Source: an uncultured Coriobacteriaceae bacterium
Lineage (GTDB): Bacteria; Actinomycetota; Coriobacteriia; Coriobacteriales; Atopobiaceae
Assembly: GCA_902790135.1 (NCBI GenBank)
Contig: CADAQM010000003.1
Location: 29,761-86,941, forward strand
Direction: 5' to 3'
DNA: 57,181 bases
A model generated the notes under the pieces. It did not search any database. It was not told the origin of the DNA and saw nothing but the letters and a program-made list of their open reading frames with translations. The position numbers were made by a program, and so were the translations under genes. This document shows positions 52,364-57,181 of this stretch, piece by piece. Positions within the stretch are counted from its first letter, which is position 1, and every line of letters starts with the position of its first letter.

Positions 52364-53242
52364 CTACGCAAGCTCGCGCCAGCGTGCTGCCTTTTCGGGA
52401 TTGACGGGTACGTCGGGCGTACCGTTCTCGCACCAGTCGGCCAGCGCCGCCATCATCTCCTGGAACTCGTTGGACGGCAAGCTCTGTCGATACGCGGCAA
52501 GCATGCCGTCGCGGTCTTCCAGCGCCAGCTCTGCGGCGCCGTTGCCCACGGCACAGTCGAGCCAGTAGAGGGCTGCAAGATCGTTCTCCTGCAGGCCGAC
52601 GCCGGAGTTGTAAAGCACCGCAAGGTAGTACTGCGCGCGTCCATCGTTGCCAAACTCGGCCGCCGCGCGGAAGACCTTTGCCGCCTCGGCGTACGACCCC
52701 CTGTTTGCAAGCGTGCTGGCAACCGCAAAGAGCCCGCTGTTGACCTCCTTGTGCTGGTCGGACGCCTCTGGGTAGACGCGCGTCACAAACACGGCCATCT
52801 CTGCGTACAGATCCGCAGGCCTTCTCTGGTCGAGGCCCTCGAGGAGGTAGTCAAACATGCACTTGGCGCAGAGCTTACCGGCGCGTTCGTTGCCCAGAAG
52901 CTCTGCCTGATGGAACAGCCGCGCAGCCTCCACGAAGTCCTGCCTGACCCCCAGCCCACGCGCATGGAAGCTACCGAGGTTGTAGAAGGCAGCCTCGTTT
53001 GGCTCGAGCTTCAGGATGCTCGCAAAGGCCTCGACCGCAGACTCGAAGTCCCCTGCGTCTGTTGCCACCTGCCCAAGCGTGAGCAGCGACTGGACGGCCT
53101 CCTCCTGGCTTATCGGCTCCTCATGGTGGTGCGACGCATGATCGTGGCCATGGTGATGGTGCGCCTCATGCTCGTGATGGGACTCCCCCTTCACGTGGAC
53201 ATCCGCATCTGTGCGACCCTCTTGCATATCAGCCTGTCCCAT
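52364..53242 (-). CDS. Sel1/TPR-repeat protein with His-rich N-terminus
   Basis: The 292-residue protein has a striking His-rich stretch (about residues 20-45, HHEHEAHHHHGHDHASHHH) that could bind Ni, Zn or Co. Then TPR/Sel1 helices follow: VATDAGDFESAVEAFASILK, AAFYNLGSFHARGLGV, AQYYLAVLYNSGVGL, ALYWLDCAVGNG. Such solenoids mediate protein contacts. There is no signal peptide, so it is cytoplasmic. GGAGG 7 nt before the ATG fixes the start; longer in-frame starts lack a site. The protein might buffer metal or be a scaffold, both speculative. Confidence 0.8.
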   Translation of the reverse strand: MGQADMQEGRTDADVHVKGESHHEHEAHHHHGHDHASHHHEEPISQEEAVQSLLTLGQVATDAGDFESAVEAFASILKLEPNEAAFYNLGSFHARGLGVRQDFVEAARLFHQAELLGNERAGKLCAKCMFDYLLEGLDQRRPADLYAEMAVFVTRVYPEASDQHKEVNSGLFAVASTLANRGSYAEAAKVFRAAAEFGNDGRAQYYLAVLYNSGVGLQENDLAALYWLDCAVGNGAAELALEDRDGMLAAYRQSLPSNEFQEMMAALADWCENGTPDVPVNPEKAARWRELA

Positions 53243-53654
53243 GGCATTCCTCCACACCCGTTGCTTTTCTCCGTGCGTCATTATAGGCAAACCAGCCAAT
53301 CGTTCCGCTCACCCCGCAACGTGTGCTCAGTTGCCAGATTTGTCATGGATTTGCAAGGCAAACGTCAGCCCATAGACCGTTTTGGATGGAATTAATGGGC
53401 TTTCTTTTCATCAATATGCTCATGCAGCATTTAATCTGTCATAAATACCCACAGTTCAGTGCTAATTTATCGTCGTAAAACCAACCATGATGTTCTCTTT
53501 ACGATTCTTTGATTGTACTTGAGGAGCATGGTGCAGCATCCATGCCTGTATGCACTTTGGCCTTGGCTGGAGCCCCGTTAGCACGAGTGGCGAGCTTCAG
53601 CGTCCAAGGTCAGGTGAACTGGCATGTACGACACATGGGTAAAGGAGCGTTTTG
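53243..53654. other. A+T-rich intergenic region with divergent promoters
   Basis: These 412 bp between the Sel1 and DUF47 genes are clearly A+T-richer than their surroundings (53390-53530). They must contain promoters for both genes. No gene, repeat or convincing Pho-box-like tandem repeat was recognised. Confidence 0.4.
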
Positions 53655-54278
53655 ATGAGCAGAGTACGCCGCATAGAGAATCAATTCTTTGACAAGTTCG
53701 CCGAGCTGGCCCACGAGGTGGCTGCATGCGCCGAGACCTTTGACGCCCTCGTGAGGAACTGGCCCGCCTCCGTGAACGACATCTCCAAGGTGAAGGACTA
53801 CGAGGTCAAGTGCGACGCCATTATGCGCGAGACGCTCACGCTGCTGGAGAACTCCTTCATCACGCCGTTCGACCGCGAGGACATCGATCACCTGGTACGC
53901 GAACTCGACCACATCGCTGACGGCATGGACAACGTGTCCGCACGCTTCAACCTCTATGACATCGACAATATGAGGCCAGAGGCACTGCAGATGGCCGATC
54001 TCATCCTGCGCGCCTCCAAGGAGCTGTCGGAGCTCTTCGACCACTTCGAGAACTTCAAGAAGGATCCCGTCGTGCGCGAGAAGATGCACACCATCGGCAC
54101 CATCGAGGACGAGGGCGACACCGTCTCGCGCCAGGGGCTGGCCAGCCTCTTCCGTGACACCACGGATGCCATCGAGGTAATCAAGTGGAAGTCGCTCATT
54201 GACACCCTCGAGAACACGGTCGACTCCTGCAAGGCAGTCGCCAATGTAGTTCGCAGTGTGCTGGTGAAAAATGCTTAG
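53655..54278 (+). CDS. DUF47 (PhoU-like) regulator of the phosphate transporter
   Basis: The 207-residue helical protein matches the DUF47/PhoU_div family: FDKFAELAHEV at the N-terminus, YEVKCDAIMRETL, ITPFDREDIDHLVRELDHIAD (the family's metal-binding helix) and EVIKWKSLIDTLENTVDSCK. These cytoplasmic proteins accompany Pit transporters and are thought to control them. The stop overlaps the pit gene start by 8 bp. AAAGGAG precedes the ATG. Confidence 0.93.
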   Translation: MSRVRRIENQFFDKFAELAHEVAACAETFDALVRNWPASVNDISKVKDYEVKCDAIMRETLTLLENSFITPFDREDIDHLVRELDHIADGMDNVSARFNLYDIDNMRPEALQMADLILRASKELSELFDHFENFKKDPVVREKMHTIGTIEDEGDTVSRQGLASLFRDTTDAIEVIKWKSLIDTLENTVDSCKAVANVVRSVLVKNA

Positions 54279-55263
54279 CCCACTTTTGCTCTGCGTACTT
54301 GCAGCAGCCATCGTCTTCGAGTTCATCAACGGCTTCCACGACACGGCAAACGCCATCGCCACCACCGTCTACACGCGCGCACTTCCCCTGCGCGTGGCCA
54401 TCCTCATGAGTGCAACCATGAACTTCATCGGCGCCCTCATGAGCGAGAAGGTAGCCATGACCATCGCCCACGGGCTGGTCAACGTGTCGCTGGAGCTCTA
54501 CGTCATCCTCGCGGCGCTTCTTGGCGCCATCATCTGGGACCTGTTCACGTGGTGGTTCTCCATCCCCTCGAGCTCGAGCCACGCGCTCATCGGCAGTCTG
54601 ATCGGTGCCACCATAGTCTTCACCAGCAGCCTCGACACCGTCATGTGGAACGGCGTGCTCATGAAGGTCGTCATCCCCCTGTTCACCTCGCCCCTCGTGG
54701 GCATGGCCCTTGGCTTCTCGGTCATGCATCTGGTCTTCGAGCTCTTTGCCAACTGGCACCCGTCGAAGGCCAACGCCTTCTTCCACAAGGCGCAGATCTG
54801 CTCGTCGATGTTCATGGCCTACAGCCACGGCAACAATGACGCCCAGAAGACCATGGGCATCATCACGCTGGCCATGATCGGTGCGGGCTTGCTACCGGAG
54901 GGCTCGGGCGTCCCCACGTGGGTCAAGATCATGTGCGCGGCCACCATGGCGCTGGGCACCTCCATCGGTGGCCAACGCATCATGAAGACCGTGGGCAGCG
55001 GCGTGACCAAGCTCGAGCCGGTCATGGGCTTTGTCTCGGAGTTCTCATCCGCCGTAGCCATCGAGACGATGACGGCACTTGGCGCCCCCGTCTCGACGAC
55101 GCAGGTCCTCACCACCTCGGTCATGGGCACCGGCTCCGCGCGCGGCGCCAAGAAGGTCAAGTGGGGCATGGCGGGCAGCATCTTCACGGCTTGGATCGTC
55201 ACCTTGCCAGCAACAATGCTCCTCGGCGGCCTCTGCGCCTTTATCATCGGAGCGATCCTCTAA
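54271..55263 (+). CDS. pit: low-affinity inorganic phosphate transporter (Pit family)
   Basis: The 330-residue membrane protein has about ten helices and the two inverted family signatures, FINGFHDTANAIATTV near residue 18 and YSHGNNDAQKTMG near residue 185, plus PSSSSHALIG. Pit proteins co-transport metal-phosphate complexes with protons. It overlaps the DUF47 gene by 8 bp, forming a two-gene operon that ends at a terminator 40 bp downstream. Confidence 0.95.
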   Translation: MLSPLLLCVLAAAIVFEFINGFHDTANAIATTVYTRALPLRVAILMSATMNFIGALMSEKVAMTIAHGLVNVSLELYVILAALLGAIIWDLFTWWFSIPSSSSHALIGSLIGATIVFTSSLDTVMWNGVLMKVVIPLFTSPLVGMALGFSVMHLVFELFANWHPSKANAFFHKAQICSSMFMAYSHGNNDAQKTMGIITLAMIGAGLLPEGSGVPTWVKIMCAATMALGTSIGGQRIMKTVGSGVTKLEPVMGFVSEFSSAVAIETMTALGAPVSTTQVLTTSVMGTGSARGAKKVKWGMAGSIFTAWIVTLPATMLLGGLCAFIIGAIL

Positions 55264-55303
55264 CCTGGTGCGCCAACAGCACATCACAGGCTGAGACACA
55301 TAG

Positions 55304-55342
55304 GGGGCTGACCAGCAATTGGATCGCTGGCCAGCCCCTTTT
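55304..55342 (+). terminator. rho-independent terminator of the phosphate transport operon
   Basis: GGGGCTGACCAGC pairs with GCTGGCCAGCCCC (one mismatch) around a 9-nt loop, then TTTT. Confidence 0.9.
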
Positions 55343-55365
55343 CGTGGCGTCCCTATAGCGTGCGC

Positions 55366-55536
55366 CTATCTGCCGCCGTCCTTCTTGCTCTCGTGGCTGG
55401 CCATCGCCTCAAACGCGATGCCAAGCGTAATGCTGCCGTACCTGATGTAGCTCGGAGCACCCGCAAAGATTGCGACGACACCAGCCAAGATGAACAGGAT
55501 TCCGCAGATGAAGTACGTCTTTGCCTTGCCTTCTAT
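55366..55536 (-). pseudogene. small membrane protein gene without a start codon
   Basis: A minus-strand frame encodes about 56 residues with two hydrophobic segments (YFICGILFILAGVVAIFAG and ITLGIAFEAMA) and the tail SHESKKDGGR before TAG, a plausible small membrane protein. The frame has no ATG, GTG or TTG: reading back, the codon at the expected start (55536-55534, before Glu-Gly-Lys) is ATA, and a TGA stop lies a few codons further. A single ATG to ATA change would explain it; use of ATA as start, or a sequencing error, are alternatives. Confidence 0.5.
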
Positions 55537-55763
55537 AGCCCGACAATCCCCTCTCGCTACGTGTTGTCAGCAGCATATGCCGCCGTCCTTCAACTGGCAA
55601 TAAGTATACCGAGCCGCAACAATAACAGCTTCTTTGCAACGTAAACAGTCTCCTGATTGCGCGACCTTACTGAAACAATCCCCTTACACGAGATGACGTC
55701 ACATCACCAACGCGCCAGTGGATAGGGCGTGAGAGGGTGTCCAACCACATTTGCGGGGCGAGA
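55537..55763. other. A+T-rich intergenic stretch, nothing recognised
   Basis: No gene, clear promoter or repeat seen between the start-less small gene and repeat copy B. Confidence 0.4.
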
Positions 55764-55937
55764 GGGGCAGAATCGTTCAAGAAACCGCACTACTGTGTCG
55801 CGCAATGGCGCGGACACCTCAGGTGCGATACCTCCAGACTGAAGTTACCTGCGCTTTTGCCCCTCGCCATTCGTCCATGCGAGGAGGCGTGAAAGCAGTG
55901 TGACACAGTAGTGCAGTTTCTTGAACGATTCTGCCCC
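55764..55937. repeat. palindromic intergenic element, copy B
   Basis: The left arm (55764-55800) starts GGGGCAGAATCGTTCAAG and continues to ACTACTGTGTCG. The right arm (55902-55937) is its reverse complement with a single mismatch over about 36 nt. CCTGCGCTTTTGC (55848-55860) is identical in copy A at the same offset of 84 nt. It is followed within 25 bp by a plus-strand terminator, though no plus-strand gene precedes it. Confidence 0.8.
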
Positions 55938-55959
55938 CGCCGCTACGGAAACCACGTGA

Positions 55960-55994
55960 GGCGGTGCGCCGAAGTCATCGGCGCACCGCCTTTT
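55960..55994 (+). terminator. strong terminator downstream of repeat copy B
   Basis: GGCGGTGCGCCGA pairs perfectly with TCGGCGCACCGCC (13 bp, 5-nt loop), followed by TTTT on the plus strand. On the minus strand it lacks a U-tract, so it does not suit the convergent methyltransferase gene; it may end a plus-strand transcript that includes repeat B. Confidence 0.75.
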
Positions 55995-56047
55995 GACCTG
56001 CAACTACGTCGAACCATCCGAACGCAGGGGCATGCGGTTTTCGAGCC

Positions 56048-56764
56048 CTACCTGCGCCTGAGGATTACGGCAATGGTGTTTAGATAGTTAAGCGCACCCG
56101 CCTCGACGGCCGCGCGGTCACCCGCGGCGTACTCATTGTCGCAAGTAATCCAATCGTCCCACGCCTCGCGCGTGCAGGACATCTCGCGCATGCCGACGAT
56201 CTTCACACCATCGGTCTGCACGAAGTTGTCGCGCCACCAGTCAATGTCGTGCATGTAGTCGAGCTGTTCGGCAGTCCAAGACTCGAGCAGACATGCAGGC
56301 AGATCGTCATGGCAGTCATACACCATACCAGGGATGGCAAAGAGCAGCTCTCCGCCTCGCTTGACGAGCGGCAATAGGTGCTCGCTGAGGTAGTGGGGAT
56401 CGCGACCGAAATAGTTGTACGAGTCGACGCTCACAATCGCATCAAAGAAGTCGTGCGCGAAGGGAAGCGCCGTCGCGTCGGCCTTGAGCGGGACGACCTG
56501 CCAGTTGGAGAGGCCGCACCCTTCGAAGAAGCGCATGTTGTCGGAGGGATCGCTCCAGAGGTCGGCGGCATATACGGTGAAGCCGTACTCGCGCGCCATG
56601 AGGGCGCTCGTGAGCCCAGCACCGCTGCCGAGGTCAAGCACGACGGAACCCGTCGGGACACTGGCGTATCCGAGGAGCTCCTCGCAGAGCTTGAGCGGGT
56701 TTGGTCCCATGCTGCGAGCGCGCGTGGTGGATTGTGGGAAGCTTTCTGCCTTCGGGAAGTTCAT
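56048..56764 (-). CDS. class I SAM-dependent methyltransferase
   Basis: The 238-residue protein has the Rossmann motif I VLDLGSGAGLTSALMA near residue 42, an acidic loop after VYAADLWSD, motif II/IV DAIVSVDSYNYFG and KRGGELLFAIPG, typical of methyltransferase domain 11/25 proteins. The C-terminal third is Trp/Asp-rich (DDWITCDNEY). The substrate is unknown; small-molecule methyltransferases near transporters or flavoproteins often act in detoxification. It is a single gene with 387 bp of non-coding DNA upstream. Confidence 0.88.
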   Translation of the reverse strand: MNFPKAESFPQSTTRARSMGPNPLKLCEELLGYASVPTGSVVLDLGSGAGLTSALMAREYGFTVYAADLWSDPSDNMRFFEGCGLSNWQVVPLKADATALPFAHDFFDAIVSVDSYNYFGRDPHYLSEHLLPLVKRGGELLFAIPGMVYDCHDDLPACLLESWTAEQLDYMHDIDWWRDNFVQTDGVKIVGMREMSCTREAWDDWITCDNEYAAGDRAAVEAGALNYLNTIAVILRRR

Positions 56765-56951
56765 GATCTTGTCCTGTTCTGTGAGAATCCATTGCGAGCA
56801 AGGGATTCGGAACGCAACAGACCGAGGGCACCGTAAGTGCCTCTTTTCTAAGCTCGGTTGTGGCGCTCCCTACAGAACAAAGACCAAAAAGACATCCCCT
56901 TGGATGGCCGCATCCGCGAGACCCCATGCCCCGCGTGTCACCAGCATCATA

Positions 56952-57013
56952 ATGTGCCGATGCAGTTGGCTACCCTCACACGATGTGCCGATGCAGTTGG
57001 ACACTCTCACGCG
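56952..57013. repeat. two tandem 31-nt repeats
   Basis: ATGTGCCGATGCAGTTGG is repeated exactly at 56952 and 56983; the remaining 13 nt of each unit differ at four positions (CTACCCTCACACG and ACACTCTCACGCG). Confidence 0.75.
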
Positions 57014-57066
57014 GGCGCTCGGCTAACCATTCGGACGGTGCATGGCAAGGCATCGCCATTTGTGAT

Positions 57067-57095
57067 TTGTAACCGCCGCTCTTTGCTCTGATAAT
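57067..57095 (+). promoter_or_regulatory. promoter of the flavodoxin-like gene
   Basis: TTGTAA (-35) and GATAAT (-10) are separated by 17 bp, about 55 bp before the ATG at 57152. Confidence 0.55.
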
Positions 57096-57151
57096 AGAGA
57101 CATACGACACAGGGAGCGTGTTGTAGCGAGGCATTTGTGGGAGGAATCATC

Positions 57152-57181
57152 ATGATCTTTTACTTCACCGCGACCGGCAAC
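57152..57181 (+). CDS. flavodoxin-like/EFR1-type flavoprotein, first 10 codons only
   Basis: Only MIFYFTATGN is in the window. A hydrophobic beta strand followed by the FTATGN phosphate loop is the FMN-binding start of flavodoxin-domain proteins, most like the EFR1 group that adds a 2[4Fe-4S] ferredoxin domain. GGGAGG lies about 7 nt before the ATG. The assignment rests on ten residues and cannot separate flavodoxin from EFR1. Confidence 0.6.
   Translation, partial: MIFYFTATGN

Larger units (their letters stand above)
56765..57151. other. intergenic region with tandem repeat and plus-strand promoter
   Basis: No gene recognised. Holds a tandem 31-nt repeat (56952-57013) and a promoter for the gene entering at the right edge (57067-57095). 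Confidence 0.5.

Overview
The window is 57 kb of G+C-rich (roughly 60-65 %), densely coded bacterial chromosome with short intergenic gaps. The gene content points to an anaerobic fermenting actinobacterium of the class Coriobacteriia, probably an Olsenella/Atopobium relative (an inference from overall gene style, not a database match). Supporting traits are a PPi-type phosphofructokinase, PTS HPr, lactate permease, the B12-independent epoxyqueuosine reductase QueH, a clostridial-type 2[4Fe-4S] ferredoxin, DUF1836/DegV genes and FtsX-type ABC exporters. No rRNA, tRNA, CRISPR array, insertion sequence or prophage was seen.

Layout. 1-11 kb: a partial 6-phospho-beta-glucosidase, PPi-PFK, tgt, a HAD phosphatase, HPr, a tail-anchored coiled-coil protein, then queA and an upstream run of queH, a zinc-ribbon protein and a secreted coiled-coil/CHAP hydrolase. 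tgt, queA and queH together give the last steps of queuosine synthesis. 11-23 kb: two prepilin-peptidase-like genes, a two-gene ABC exporter with a giant coiled-coil permease, a Y-family polymerase with a YolD-like partner, a DJ-1 protein and a fused ABC exporter. 23-32 kb: a membrane O-acyltransferase, lactate permease, ferredoxin, a degenerate 5'-nucleotidase lipoprotein, a NUDIX hydrolase, a DUF1232 protein and a polysaccharide deacetylase.

32.5-43 kb, the most unusual part: one tight minus-strand operon encoding a NifH-like iron protein, a fused NifD/NifK-like protein, HypF, HypC, HypD, HypE and a second, split pair of nitrogenase component-1-like proteins. Genes overlap by 1-4 bp or lie 2-53 bp apart, behind a good promoter and a roughly 170-nt structured leader. 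No hydrogenase subunit, HypA or HypB is in the window. The arrangement suggests a nitrogenase-like reductase whose assembly or function is tied to the Fe(CN)2CO-making Hyp machinery. I regard it as the best candidate for an undescribed system.

43-57 kb: an SRAP protein, a divergent deformylase, an RpiB-like isomerase, a divergent DUF1836 regulator/DegV pair sharing a TTACGTGA motif with the ferredoxin promoter region, a GNAT and an ABC-F gene preceded by a likely attenuation leader peptide, a YtrA-type GntR operon, an RlaP-like nucleotidyltransferase, small lipoprotein and helix-turn-helix genes, a Sel1 protein, a low-affinity phosphate transporter with its DUF47 partner, a start-less small membrane protein gene, a methyltransferase and the first ten codons of a flavodoxin-like gene.

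A palindromic intergenic element of about 170 bp occurs twice (4232-4401 and 55764-55937) with apparently compensated changes in its arms, and a shorter TGACACACTA palindrome also occurs twice.
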